From contig NZ_JARKIN010000001.1 of assembly GCF_029351045.1 (NCBI RefSeq), positions 5,046,001 through 5,110,000 on the forward strand: 64,000 bases of DNA, given 5' to 3'. Positions 8,425 through 17,062 of this stretch are shown piece by piece. Each line of letters begins with the position of its first letter. The stretch's first letter is position 1. The stretch is from Streptomyces sp. WMMB303 (GTDB lineage Bacteria; Actinomycetota; Actinomycetes; Streptomycetales; Streptomycetaceae). The position numbers and the translations under genes were made by a program. The notes under the pieces are model-generated. The model was not told where the DNA came from, did not search any database, and was given only the letters and a program-made list of their open reading frames with translations.

Positions 8425-10686
8425 TCAGTTCGCTGGGGTCCGGCGGACGGAGCGGGTGACGTCATAGACCCCGGGCACCTGCCGCATGGCGCGCATCAGC
8501 GCGGGCAGCCCGGCGGCGTCGGGAAGTTGCAGGGTGTAGGTGTGGCGGACGCGCTGCTCGCGCGGTGGCTCGACCTCGGCCGAGACGACGGCAGCGCCTT
8601 CGGCTGCGATGGTCTCGGTGAGATCCGCGAGCAGGTGCGGGCGGCCGAACGCCTCGGCCCGCAGGGTGACCCGGCACCCCGCGTCGCCCTGTTCCCAGCG
8701 CACCGGCAGGGTGAGACGCCCCGCGGAGGCCATCCGGGCCACCGACCGGCAGCTCTCCCGGTGCACGGTGACGGCGCCGCCGCGCACCGGGAATCCGGTG
8801 ACCGCGTCCGTCGGCACGGGTGTGCAGCAGCGGGCGAGCCGCACCGGCGTACCGGGGTGGCCGGGGACGACGGGGATGTTCTCGCCGTACTCGACCGGCT
8901 GCTCCCGGTGCGTGGCCGCGCGGCGCGCCCCGTTCGGCCGTGCGTCCTGCGTCGCATGCCGCGCCGGACGGTACTCGGGATGCCGCGCTCCGCGATGCGG
9001 CGATCGCAGCTCTCCCTGGGGCGTCTCGGAGCCCGCCGCCGGGTGTTCGCGCCGCGTGCCGTCCCGGTCGGCGGCTGCGTTCTCGTGCGGGTCGGACTCG
9101 CCCCGACCGGGTGCGGCGAGCCATTCTCGGATGGCGAGCCGCGCCGCAGGAGTGCGCACGTGTTCGAGCCACTCGGGTGCGGGGCCTGAGGGGGTGCCGT
9201 GGCCGGGCTCGAGGAAGAGCTGGAGGGCGTCGCCGTCCCGCAGCACGGTGGTGAGGGCGACCAGTCGGCCGTTGACGCGGGCTCCGATACACCGATGGGC
9301 GGCCTTCCCCAGCCGGGCGTAGGCGGCGTCCACGCAGGTCGCGCCGGCCGGCAGCGGCAGCGCACCCCCCGCGGGGCTCTCCCCGCCGGGGGCGGCGCAG
9401 TAGACGGTGATCTCCAGATCCTGTGCCAGTTCGTCGCGCAGTTCCTGCCAGAAGGTGTTCGGGTCGGAAGCGTGGCTCTGCCATTCCAGCAGGCGCGAGA
9501 GCCAGCCGGGGCGGGTGGGATCGGTCCGCTCCCCCGCCCCGTCTGCGGTCGACGGCGATGCTCCGCCACCATCCGGTTCGGTGAGGTCGGGCGCCTCGGC
9601 GGCGTGCGGGTCGCCGAGCGCGATGACCCCGGTCTCGGCGACCCGGTGCATGCGGCGGGTGCGGACGAGCACCTCGGCCACTTCGCCGTTCTCATCGGCG
9701 ATGGCGGTGTGCAGCGACTGGTAGAGGTTGAACTTGGGTGCCGCGATGAAGTCCTTGAACTCCGAGACGAGCGGAGCGAAACAGGTGTGCAGCTCTCCCA
9801 GCACGGCGTAGCAGTCCGCGTCCTCCTCCACGAGGACCAGCAGGCGCGCGAAGTCGCAGTCGCCCAACTGGCCGCGCTTGAGCCGCAGGCGGTGGACGGA
9901 GACGGTGTGCCGGGGACGGATGAGCACCTGCGCGGCGATCCCCGCCTCCCGCAGCGTGCGGCGCACCCGGGAGGCGAAGGCGGTGAGCGGGTCGGGGCGG
10001 CCGTGCCGCTCCTGGATCAACTCGCGTGTCGCCGCGTGCTCTTCCGGATGCAGCACGGCGAAGACGAGGTCCTCCAGCTCGCTCTTGAGCGCCTGGATGC
10101 CGAGCCGTTCCGCGAGCGGAATCAGCACGTCCCTGGTCACCTGTGCGATCCGGACCTGCTTCTCGCGGCGCATCACGCCGAGGGTGCGCATGTTGTGCAA
10201 CCGGTCGGCAAGCTTGATCGACATGACCCGTACATCGTTGCCGGTGGCGACGAGCATCTTGCGGAAGGTCTCCGGCTCGGCGGCCGACCCGTGGTCGACC
10301 TTCTCCAGCTTGGTGACCCCGTCGACCAGATAGCAGACCTGGTCCCCGAACTCCTGCCGTACCTGTTCGAGCGTCACGGCGGTGTCCTCGACGGTGTCGT
10401 GCAGCAGCGAGGCCGTCAACGTGGTCGTCTCCGCCCCGAGCTGGGCCAGCAGCAGGGTGACCGCGAGAGGATGTGTGATGTAGGGCTCGCCGCTCTTGCG
10501 CATCTGCCCCCGGTGCGAGGACTCGGCCAGCATGTAGGCCCTGCGCAGCGGCCGCAGGTCGGCCCGCGGGTGGTGTGCCCTGTGCACCTTCGCGACGTGC
10601 TCGATGGCGTCCGGCAGGGAGTCGCGTGGCGTGGCGCCCAGCAGTGCCGCTCTGCTGAGCTTCCGCAGACTGCGCACCGCGCTCAT
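8425..10686 (-). CDS. rshA: RelA/SpoT homologue (ppGpp hydrolase/synthetase-like)
   Basis: 753 aa with long-RSH architecture. The HD hydrolase domain is complete (SSHRGQMRKSG, YITHP, LLHDTVEDT, KLADRLHNMRTL). The synthetase domain is recognisable but divergent: RPRHTVSVHRL replaces RPKHxYSIYxK, NLYQSLHT replaces NGYQSLHT, and EFKD replaces RxKD or ExDD. The aspartate of the CDFAR segment and the glutamate before the VRTRRMH motif remain. A TGS domain (near CVDAAYARLGKAA), a Cys-pair region (LARCCTPVPTD) and a C-terminal ACT domain follow. ATG 10686 has GGGAGG five bases upstream and is preferred to the upstream start at 10743. Position next to dapF and miaA matches rshA of S. coelicolor, the second RSH beside relA. 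Hydrolase activity is likely, and synthetase strength is uncertain. Confidence 0.9.
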   Translation of the reverse strand: MSAVRSLRKLSRAALLGATPRDSLPDAIEHVAKVHRAHHPRADLRPLRRAYMLAESSHRGQMRKSGEPYITHPLAVTLLLAQLGAETTTLTASLLHDTVEDTAVTLEQVRQEFGDQVCYLVDGVTKLEKVDHGSAAEPETFRKMLVATGNDVRVMSIKLADRLHNMRTLGVMRREKQVRIAQVTRDVLIPLAERLGIQALKSELEDLVFAVLHPEEHAATRELIQERHGRPDPLTAFASRVRRTLREAGIAAQVLIRPRHTVSVHRLRLKRGQLGDCDFARLLVLVEEDADCYAVLGELHTCFAPLVSEFKDFIAAPKFNLYQSLHTAIADENGEVAEVLVRTRRMHRVAETGVIALGDPHAAEAPDLTEPDGGGASPSTADGAGERTDPTRPGWLSRLLEWQSHASDPNTFWQELRDELAQDLEITVYCAAPGGESPAGGALPLPAGATCVDAAYARLGKAAHRCIGARVNGRLVALTTVLRDGDALQLFLEPGHGTPSGPAPEWLEHVRTPAARLAIREWLAAPGRGESDPHENAAADRDGTRREHPAAGSETPQGELRSPHRGARHPEYRPARHATQDARPNGARRAATHREQPVEYGENIPVVPGHPGTPVRLARCCTPVPTDAVTGFPVRGGAVTVHRESCRSVARMASAGRLTLPVRWEQGDAGCRVTLRAEAFGRPHLLADLTETIAAEGAAVVSAEVEPPREQRVRHTYTLQLPDAAGLPALMRAMRQVPGVYDVTRSVRRTPAN

Positions 10687-10833
10687 GGCACCTCCCGCTC
10701 CTGCGCACCCCGGCCGGAGGTGCGATGGTACCGACCCCATCACGTGCCGCCGACCGGGTCCTGTCGAGCGTGAGGCGGATCACCCCATCGTGCGACGCCG
10801 GGGTGGTGGGCCGTCGACGGGTCGCGGGTGCCG

Positions 10834-11727
10834 TCAGGAGAGCAGTGCCGGATCGATCGCCCCTTCTGCGACGATCTCGGCCGGGCCGGCCATCTCGATC
10901 TCCCCGTCCGGCCGCTCGGTGATCTCCAGGCGGCCTCCGGGCACCTCCACGGTGTAGGTCACGGCCACGCCGTCCCGGCGCGGGTCGGCGCCGTCCCTGC
11001 GGGCCGCCGCGACCATCACCGCGCAGGCGCCGGTGCCGCAGGACCGGGTCTCGCCCGCACCGCGCTCGTGCACCCGGAGCGCGACGTGCCGGGGACCCCG
11101 CGCGACCACGAACTCGACGTTGACGCCGTCCGGGTAGGCGCTCGCAGGCAGCACCTGCGGGGCCTCCTGCAGGGCGCCCGGCTCGGCCAGATCGGGGACG
11201 AACACCACCGCGTGCGGGTTCCCCATGCCGACCTTGCGAGCCGGCCAGGTGTGTCCGGGAACACTGACCGTGATCCTGTCTCCGCCGCCGTCCGCCGCGC
11301 TGTCCGGTGCCGCCAGCTCGGCCGCGCCCATGCCCACGGTGATGTCACCGCCGTCCTCGGCGATGTGTACCTTGCGCACCCCCGCACGGGTCGCGATGGG
11401 CAGCTCGCCGACCCCGGCCAACCCGGCACGCTCCAGGTAGCGCGCGAAGACGCGGGTGCCGTTGCCGCACATCTCCGCGACGGATCCGTCGCCGTTGCGG
11501 TAGTCCATGAACCACTCCGCTTCGGCGGCCATGGACGCGGCTTCCGGGTGCGCCGCCGAGCGGACCACGCGCAGCAGGCCGTCCCCGCCGATGCCCGCAC
11601 GCCGGTCGCACAACCGGGCCACCGTCCCGGACGGCAGATCCAACAGGCCGTCCGGGTCCGGAATGATCACGAAGTCGTTCTCCGTGCCGTGCCCCTTGAG
11701 GAACGGCACTCCTGGTGTGCTGATCAC
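10834..11727 (-). CDS. dapF: diaminopimelate epimerase
   Basis: 297 aa. Converts LL- to meso-diaminopimelate for lysine biosynthesis; Streptomyces walls carry the LL form, so the meso product mainly feeds lysine. Both catalytic cysteines are visible, in AEMCGNGTRV and in RSCGTGACAV, and FLKGHGTENDFVII is the usual N-terminal substrate-binding segment. The start is GTG 11727, with no strong ribosome site. It lies 65 bases after the small membrane protein gene and upstream of rshA on the same strand, so miaA, this membrane gene and dapF may form one operon. Confidence 0.96.
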   Translation of the reverse strand: MISTPGVPFLKGHGTENDFVIIPDPDGLLDLPSGTVARLCDRRAGIGGDGLLRVVRSAAHPEAASMAAEAEWFMDYRNGDGSVAEMCGNGTRVFARYLERAGLAGVGELPIATRAGVRKVHIAEDGGDITVGMGAAELAAPDSAADGGGDRITVSVPGHTWPARKVGMGNPHAVVFVPDLAEPGALQEAPQVLPASAYPDGVNVEFVVARGPRHVALRVHERGAGETRSCGTGACAVMVAAARRDGADPRRDGVAVTYTVEVPGGRLEITERPDGEIEMAGPAEIVAEGAIDPALLS

Positions 11728-11792
11728 GCTGCCGATCGTACGGGAGGAGTGGGATGCACCCTGCCCGCGGGCAGATCACGGCGGTAGGCAGG

Positions 11793-12335
11793 TCAGCGGA
11801 GCCGGGCCACCCGCCAGACGGCCAGCACCACGACGGTGCAGACCACCACGGCGTAGATCAGGACGACCCGCCAGTCGGGGCGTCCGCCGGAGCCGCGGGC
11901 CGGGAGCCCCGGCCAGGTGTGCCCCACCCGGCGGGCCGCCATCACGCTCCAGCCGGCCGAGCAGCCGCACAGCAGCAGCCCCAGCATCGCGACCACCGCT
12001 CCGGCGCTGTCACCGGGCTCGAAGGCGAGCGGGAAGGCGAACATCAGCGAGCCGAGCGCACCGAGCACCACGATCGGCGCAAGCTGCCACAGCCGCAGCT
12101 TGCGCTGCGGGCGCAGCTCGTGCGGCTCCACCGGCGGCCCCTGCTCGGCTTCGGACTCCTCGGCGGCCGGCTCGTCCGGGTCCGCCGCGAACTCGTGTCC
12201 CGGCAGCGGCTCACGGTCCTCCATGGCCGCACGCCCCGGCAGCTCACGCTCCGGCGACAGCTCCGCTTCCGCGGAAGTGGAATCGTCCCGAGGGCTGGCC
12301 TCCATTGCCACGCGCCCTCCCAACTCCGGCTTCAC
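11793..12335 (-). CDS. small integral membrane protein between miaA and dapF
   Basis: 180 aa, unrecognised function. The first ~85 residues are acidic, Pro/Glu-rich and probably disordered. The rest has three predicted membrane helices (LAPIVVLGALGSLMFAFPLA, AGAVVAMLGLLLCGCSAG, VVLIYAVVVCTVVVLAVW). The GTG at 12335 has a poor ribosome site. The in-frame ATG at 12305 (MEASPRDD..., 170 aa) follows GGGAGG by ten bases and is an equally good start. Its position inside the miaA-dapF run is conserved in Streptomyces as I recall, which suggests a housekeeping role, but nothing in the sequence identifies one. Confidence 0.8.
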   Translation of the reverse strand: MKPELGGRVAMEASPRDDSTSAEAELSPERELPGRAAMEDREPLPGHEFAADPDEPAAEESEAEQGPPVEPHELRPQRKLRLWQLAPIVVLGALGSLMFAFPLAFEPGDSAGAVVAMLGLLLCGCSAGWSVMAARRVGHTWPGLPARGSGGRPDWRVVLIYAVVVCTVVVLAVWRVARLR

Positions 12336-12413
12336 GGCACCCGACGTTGCTCGATGATGGCACGCCGGGGGTGACGGAACGGTCGCTCAGGGCTTCCCGA
12401 TGCCATCACGTGA

Positions 12414-13373
12414 TCAGGCTGTAACCGCCTCCGTGAGCAACGCCAGCGCCGCCCCCGACAGTTCCCGCCGGTCGGCGACCGCACCGCTCAGCCAGTTCAC
12501 CCGCGGATCGCGGCGGAACCAGGAGTCCTGGCGGCGTGCGAAGCGCTTGGTCGCGCGGACGGTCGCCGCGCGGGCCTCGTCCAGCGTGCACTCCCCCGCG
12601 AGCGCCGCGAGGACCTGCTGGTACCCGAGGGCACGAGGAGCCGTGCGGCCTTCCCGCAGCCCCTGCCGCTCCAGCTCCCGGACCTCCTCCACCAGGCCGC
12701 TTTCCCACATCCGGTCCACCCGGCGGGTGATCCGCTCGTCCAGTTCGGGCCGCGCCACGTCCACGCCGATCTGCACGGTCTCGTAGACGGCCTCGTGACC
12801 GGGCAGGTTCGCGGTGAAGGGCCGCCCCGTGATCTCGATGACCTCCAAGGCCCGTACGACGCGTCTGCCGTTGCTGGGGAGGATCGCACGGGCCGCTTCC
12901 GGGTCCGCCGCCGCGAGCCGCGCGTGCAGCGGGCCGGGGCCGTACTCGGCCACTTCCGCCTCCAGCCGGGCGCGCACCTCGGGGTCCGTGCCGGGGAACT
13001 CCATGGCATCCAGGGCACCGCGGACGTACAGCCCGGAGCCGCCGACCAGGACGGGCACCCTGCCCAGTGCGCGCAGCCTGTCGATCTCCGCACGGGCCAG
13101 CCGCTGGTATTCGGCGACGCTCGCGGCGACGGTGACGTCCCAGATGTCGAGCAGGTGGTGCGGGACGCCCTGCCGCTCCTGGACGGTCAGCTTGGCGGTG
13201 CCGATGTCCATACCCCGGTAGAGCTGCATCGAGTCGGCGTTGACGACTTCGCCGCCCAGCTCACGGGCGAGGAAGACGCCCAGGTCCGACTTGCCGGCCG
13301 CGGTGGGACCCACCACTGCGACGACCGGTGGGGAATCCGGGGGGAGAGGCTGGGAGGCGGCTGCGTCAGTCAC
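12414..13373 (-). CDS. miaA: tRNA dimethylallyltransferase
   Basis: 319 aa. Transfers a dimethylallyl group to N6 of A37 in tRNAs reading UNN codons, the substrate later methylthiolated by MiaB encoded about 2 kb away. The P-loop VVGPTAAGKSDLG, the substrate segment NADSMQLYRGMDIGTAK, the VPHHLLDIWD region and LVGGSGLYVRG are all canonical. The start is GTG 13373. It is the first gene of the run leading to dapF, with a divergent small + gene 180 bases upstream. Confidence 0.96.
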   Translation of the reverse strand: MTDAAASQPLPPDSPPVVAVVGPTAAGKSDLGVFLARELGGEVVNADSMQLYRGMDIGTAKLTVQERQGVPHHLLDIWDVTVAASVAEYQRLARAEIDRLRALGRVPVLVGGSGLYVRGALDAMEFPGTDPEVRARLEAEVAEYGPGPLHARLAAADPEAARAILPSNGRRVVRALEVIEITGRPFTANLPGHEAVYETVQIGVDVARPELDERITRRVDRMWESGLVEEVRELERQGLREGRTAPRALGYQQVLAALAGECTLDEARAATVRATKRFARRQDSWFRRDPRVNWLSGAVADRRELSGAALALLTEAVTA

Positions 13374-13554
13374 GGGTCAAGTCTCGCAAACCCGTCCGCG
13401 CCTTCTCGAACGAGCGACGTGACGGAGCGCTCATGGGGTCGTTGCCCGTTGCGAGGTTCCGACAGCCGGTTTTCCGCCGGTGCCTCGGGGCGGCGCCATG
13501 GGACGCTCCGCGAGGCGCGGGATTTCACCCACACGAGTAATATCTGGAGTAGCT

Positions 13555-13950
13555 ATGGGTGTTTTTGCCAAACTTTTCGGCCGTTTGTCCAGTAGGTCAA
13601 CACAGGAGGCTCGAGAGCCCACTCCCGCAGGGGATTCCGGGGCCCGGGAGCTGCCCCCCGAGCCGGGCGGCGGTTCCGTCGCGACGGAACCGGAAAGCGG
13701 TGAACCGGAGGGCGTGGAATCGGGCGGAGCGGGCACCCGGAGCCCGGAGGATGTGCCCTCGGCGGATGCCCCGGCGGCCGCAGACGCTCCGGTGGATGCA
13801 CGTGGCCGCGAGGAATCCGAGGAGGCAGCCGACACCGGGACCGCCGCGACGGCCGGTACCGGGCCCGGCGAAGCGGGTGTCGGCATTCCCAAACAACCGT
13901 CCGCGGACGAGGCCGCCGACAGCGAGACGGGAGAGAACGCCCGCAAGTAG
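13555..13950 (+). CDS. small acidic, probably disordered actinobacterial protein
   Basis: 131 aa from ATG 13555, which has GGAG six bases upstream. The open frame begins at 13480 but the upstream part lacks a ribosome site. The N-terminus MGVFAKLFGRLSSRS is a short amphipathic basic helix. The centre is Gly/Pro/Glu/Ala-rich without predicted fold. The C-terminus ends in a motif IPKQPSADEAADSETGENARK-like that I recall as shared by Streptomyces proteins of this type. It lies 45 bases before the antitoxin-family gene with the same orientation, so the two are probably cotranscribed. Function unknown. Confidence 0.7.
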   Translation: MGVFAKLFGRLSSRSTQEAREPTPAGDSGARELPPEPGGGSVATEPESGEPEGVESGGAGTRSPEDVPSADAPAAADAPVDARGREESEEAADTGTAATAGTGPGEAGVGIPKQPSADEAADSETGENARK

Positions 13951-13995
13951 GCCGCGCGGCTCAGCCCGCTCGGCGTGGGAGAAAGGTGAACCCTC

Positions 13996-14244
13996 ATGGG
14001 CTTCATGGACAAGGTCAAGGGCATGCTCGGCCAGCACGGCGACAAGGTCCAGCAGGGTGTGGACAAGGCCGCGCAGGTCGCGGACTCCAAGACCAGGGGC
14101 AAGTACAGCGACAAGATCAATTCCGGCGCCCGGAAGGCCAAGGACACAGCCCAGAAGCTGGGCGACGAGGGCCGCGGCGGCAGCGGGACGGGAGGCGGGC
14201 AGTCCGGGTCCGGCCCCACCGGCGGCACGGGCACCGGCTCCTGA
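13996..14244 (+). CDS. MT0933-family antitoxin-like protein
   Basis: 82 aa, lysine-rich helical protein. MGFMDKVKGMLGQHGDKVQ followed by KAAQVADSKT and DKINSGARKAKD matches the MT0933/Rv0909 antitoxin family. A good AGAAAGG-type site precedes ATG 13996. The C-terminal third is Gly/Ser/Thr-rich and probably flexible. No toxin (the Rv0910-like SRPBCC partner) lies next to it. The upstream neighbour is an unrelated acidic protein, so it is an orphan here, and the family name may not reflect its role. Confidence 0.78.
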   Translation: MGFMDKVKGMLGQHGDKVQQGVDKAAQVADSKTRGKYSDKINSGARKAKDTAQKLGDEGRGGSGTGGGQSGSGPTGGTGTGS

Positions 14245-14499
14245 CCCTTCCAGGCAGGCCGGGTACCTCCCAGCACGCTGTGGAGCGCGGCCGACGCCCG
14301 GGCAGCCGCCCCGGAACCGCTCCGGCAGCACGCCGGACACCGGTCGGCGCGGCCCCGGGCGACCCGCACCGTCGGCCGGTCTTCGGCGACCCGTCGGCAG
14401 GCCGGTGGACACAGTCCCCGGCGGCCTCTGCGACGCCCCCCGAGACCCGTGTGCGCCGGCCCGCCCGGAAGCCCCCTGTGGGCACGCAGCGGGCACGCG

Positions 14500-14538
14500 G
14501 TGGGGGCGTACGGCGCGCACCACGCCGCACGCCCCCAC
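14500..14538. terminator. GC-rich hairpin, likely terminator
   Basis: 16-base arms (14500-14515 and 14523-14538) with one mismatch and a 7-base loop. No U-tract, as is usual for Streptomyces. Located 255 bases after the + gene and just after the convergent - gene. Confidence 0.6.
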
Positions 14539-14544
14539 CACCGT

Positions 14545-14579
14545 CCGCCCGGGCTGCGCCCGCGGCACAGCCCGGGCGG
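14545..14579. terminator. hairpin just past the stop of the dioxygenase-like gene
   Basis: Perfect 12-bp arms CCGCCCGGGCTG (14545-14556) and CAGCCCGGGCGG (14568-14579) with an 11-base loop, five bases beyond the minus-strand stop at 14584. Confidence 0.65.
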
Positions 14580-14583
14580 ACGA

Positions 14584-15291
14584 TCAGGACCAGCTGGCGA
14601 CCATGTAGCCCACGCCGTAGGGCGCTTCGTCGTAGAGCAGCTTTCCGGCCAGGTCGCTGCCCTGACCGGCGCCCGCGAGCACCTGCCAGGAGGACCGCCC
14701 GGCGGCCTTCAGCTCGTACGCCAGCTCCTCGTCCAGCGCGAGCAGTGCGGCGGTGTCGGCCTCGGCCAGTGCGCGGGCGGTCTCCGCATCGAAGGCCGCG
14801 GCCCGCTCGTCGAAGTAGCCGGGTGCCTTGAGCGTGCGGCAGTTGCTGCCGTCGCCCATCACCAGAAGCGCCACCCGGTCGGCGCGGGCCGCAAGCTCGC
14901 GGCCCGCCTCCTGACAGCGGTCCCGCGACAGGGGTTCCCCGATACCCAGGCCCTCGACCGGGCAGCAGGTCCAGTCGGTGCGCTCCAGGAGCCAGGCGCC
15001 GACGGTCAGTGAGGGTGGCAGTTCACGACGGGCGGGCTCGCCCTTGCCGAGGCTCACCTCGAGGGGCACGCCGAACCCGGCGAGCGTTCCCCGCGCTCCC
15101 TGCGGGTGGGGACCGCGTCCGGCCGGTTCCGCGGGGCCGAGCACGCACAACAGGTCCGGGCGGGCGGCCGCCAGCACCCCGAGGGTGTCGTAGCAGGCGG
15201 CCCGCGCCTGATCCATCTCGGCGGCGGCTCCGCCCGCGACCTCGGGCACGAGCAGCGGGGGGCAAGGGCATACGGCTGCGGCGACAAGCAT
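14584..15291 (-). CDS. class III extradiol dioxygenase superfamily-like protein
   Basis: 235 aa. The start MLVAAAVCPCPPLLVPEVAGG, then LLVMGDGSNCRTLKAPGYFD and the C-terminal APYGVGYMVASWS, resemble the LigB/MEMO-like class III extradiol dioxygenase superfamily found in actinobacteria. The usual N-terminal metal-binding His pair is replaced by CPCPP, and only scattered His residues remain, so dioxygenase chemistry is doubtful. The start is ATG 15291. It follows miaB on the same strand after a 171-base gap. The biological role is unknown. Linkage to miaB is, from memory, conserved in Streptomyces. Confidence 0.7.
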   Translation of the reverse strand: MLVAAAVCPCPPLLVPEVAGGAAAEMDQARAACYDTLGVLAAARPDLLCVLGPAEPAGRGPHPQGARGTLAGFGVPLEVSLGKGEPARRELPPSLTVGAWLLERTDWTCCPVEGLGIGEPLSRDRCQEAGRELAARADRVALLVMGDGSNCRTLKAPGYFDERAAAFDAETARALAEADTAALLALDEELAYELKAAGRSSWQVLAGAGQGSDLAGKLLYDEAPYGVGYMVASWS

Positions 15292-15462
15292 GGCGCGCAG
15301 CTTAAGTGCCCTGCACGCCTCTTCCCACCCTGCCCGCGCCGGGACTCACCCGCCCGTGCGAGATCGGCTGAAACAGGTGACGCCGGCCGACGGAAGTCGG
15401 ACGGCCGGGGGCGGATGGTCACATGGCCGGCGTGGCGGCCGCTCGGCGCGGCAGGCAGCCGG

Positions 15463-16980
15463 TCAGCCCAGCCCGCAGCCGCCGGTGGCGGCGGGTAGCG
15501 GGTCCGGGGCGCCCACGGTGGGCAGTCCGAGCATGACGCCGCTGCCCTGCTGCTCCGGCGGCGCGGAGGTACGCCGCTCCCACGCGTCCCCGGCACGCGT
15601 GCGGCGCACGGCTCCGGCGGGCCCCTCGGCGAGCAAGTGATGGGGCGCCGCGTAGGTGATGTCGACGGTGACGACGTCACCGGGCCGCACGGGCTCCTCG
15701 GGCCGGGTGAAGTGCACCAGCCGGTTGTCGGGTGCCCGTCCGGACAGTCGCCGGGTGGCGTCGTCCTTGCGGCCCTCGCCCTCGGCGACCATCAGCTCCA
15801 GCGTGCGACCGACCTGCTTCTTGTTCTCCTCCCAGGAGATCTCCTCCTGGAGTGCCACCAGACGTTCGTAGCGCTCCTGCACGACCTTCTTGGGGATCTG
15901 GTCGGGCATCTCGGCGGCGGGAGTGCCGGGACGCTTGCTGTACTGGAAGGTGAACGCCTGCGCGAACCGGGCTTCCCGCACCACGTGCAGCGTCTCGGCG
16001 AAGTCCTCCTCGGTCTCGCCGGGGAAGCCGACGATGATGTCGGTCGAGAGCGCGGCCTGCGGGATGGCGGCGCGGACCTTCTCGATGATCCCGAGGAAGC
16101 GCTCCTGCCGGTAGGAGCGGCGCATCGCCTTCAGGACGCGGGAGGATCCCGACTGCAGGGGCATGTGCAGCTGCGGCATCACGTTGGGGGTCTCCGCCAT
16201 GGCGGCGATCACGTCGTCGGTGAAGTCGCGGGGGTGGGGCGAGGTGAAGCGGACGCGCTCGAGTCCGTCGATCCGGCCGCATGCGCGCAGCAGCTTGCTG
16301 AACGCCTCGCGGTCGCCGATGTCGGAGCCGTAGGCGTTGACGTTCTGGCCGAGCAGGGTGATCTCGCTGACGCCTTCGTCGACCAGCGCTTCGATCTCGG
16401 CGAGGATGTCGCCGGGGCGGCGGTCCTTCTCCTTGCCGCGCAGCTGCGGGACGATGCAGAAGGTGCAGGTGTTGTTGCAGCCCACCGAGACCGAGACCCA
16501 CGCCGCGTAGGCGCTCTCACGGCGGGTGGGGAGAGTGGAGGGGAACGCCTCGAGCGACTCGGCGATCTCCACCTGCGCCTCGTCCTGCAGCCGGGCCCGC
16601 TCCAGCAGCACCGGCAGCTTGCCGACGTTGTGGGTGCCGAAGACGACGTCGACCCAGGGGGCCTTCTCGACGATGGTGTCCCGGTCCTTCTGGGCCAGGC
16701 AGCCACCGACCGCGATCTGCATCCCCGGGCGGGCGGCCTTCTTCGGGGCGAGCTGGCCGAGATTGCCGTAGAGCCGGTTGTCGGCGTTCTCGCGGACGGC
16801 GCAGGTGTTGAAGACGACGACGTCCGCCGCGTCGGCGCCCTGGGGGGCGCGGACATAGCCGGCACCCTCCAGCAGTCCCGCCATCCGCTCGGAGTCGTGG
16901 ACGTTCATCTGGCACCCGAAGGTGCGTACCTCGTACGTTCCCTTGACGTCCGCTGCCTGACTCCGGTCGCTACTGCTCAT
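15463..16980 (-). CDS. miaB: tRNA-2-methylthio-N6-dimethylallyladenosine synthase
   Basis: 505 aa from ATG 16980 (MSSSDRSQAADVKGTYEVRT). The frame is open upstream to 17118, but that part is not MiaB-like. Radical-SAM methylthiotransferase: an N-terminal UPF0004 domain with three cluster cysteines (FGCQMN, NTCAVREN, GGCLAQ), the radical-SAM motif CNNTCTFCIVP, and a C-terminal TRAM domain. It adds the methylthio group to i6A37 made by MiaA. After the TRAM domain the tail is Gly/Ala/Pro-rich. The extradiol-like gene lies downstream on the same strand. Confidence 0.96.
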   Translation of the reverse strand: MSSSDRSQAADVKGTYEVRTFGCQMNVHDSERMAGLLEGAGYVRAPQGADAADVVVFNTCAVRENADNRLYGNLGQLAPKKAARPGMQIAVGGCLAQKDRDTIVEKAPWVDVVFGTHNVGKLPVLLERARLQDEAQVEIAESLEAFPSTLPTRRESAYAAWVSVSVGCNNTCTFCIVPQLRGKEKDRRPGDILAEIEALVDEGVSEITLLGQNVNAYGSDIGDREAFSKLLRACGRIDGLERVRFTSPHPRDFTDDVIAAMAETPNVMPQLHMPLQSGSSRVLKAMRRSYRQERFLGIIEKVRAAIPQAALSTDIIVGFPGETEEDFAETLHVVREARFAQAFTFQYSKRPGTPAAEMPDQIPKKVVQERYERLVALQEEISWEENKKQVGRTLELMVAEGEGRKDDATRRLSGRAPDNRLVHFTRPEEPVRPGDVVTVDITYAAPHHLLAEGPAGAVRRTRAGDAWERRTSAPPEQQGSGVMLGLPTVGAPDPLPAATGGCGLG

Positions 16981-17062
16981 GTGACAAGGGTAGGCGTTCG
17001 TCCGGGCAGTCCCGGCCGCGCGGGGGCACGCTTCACGCGCCGACCCGGCAGTGTGACACACT

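Larger units (their letters stand above)
14245..14583. other. gene-free convergent intergenic region with two hairpins
   Basis: Between the antitoxin-like gene (+) and the dioxygenase-like gene (-). It holds two strong inverted repeats, listed separately, and no open frame with plausible coding signals. Confidence 0.7.
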
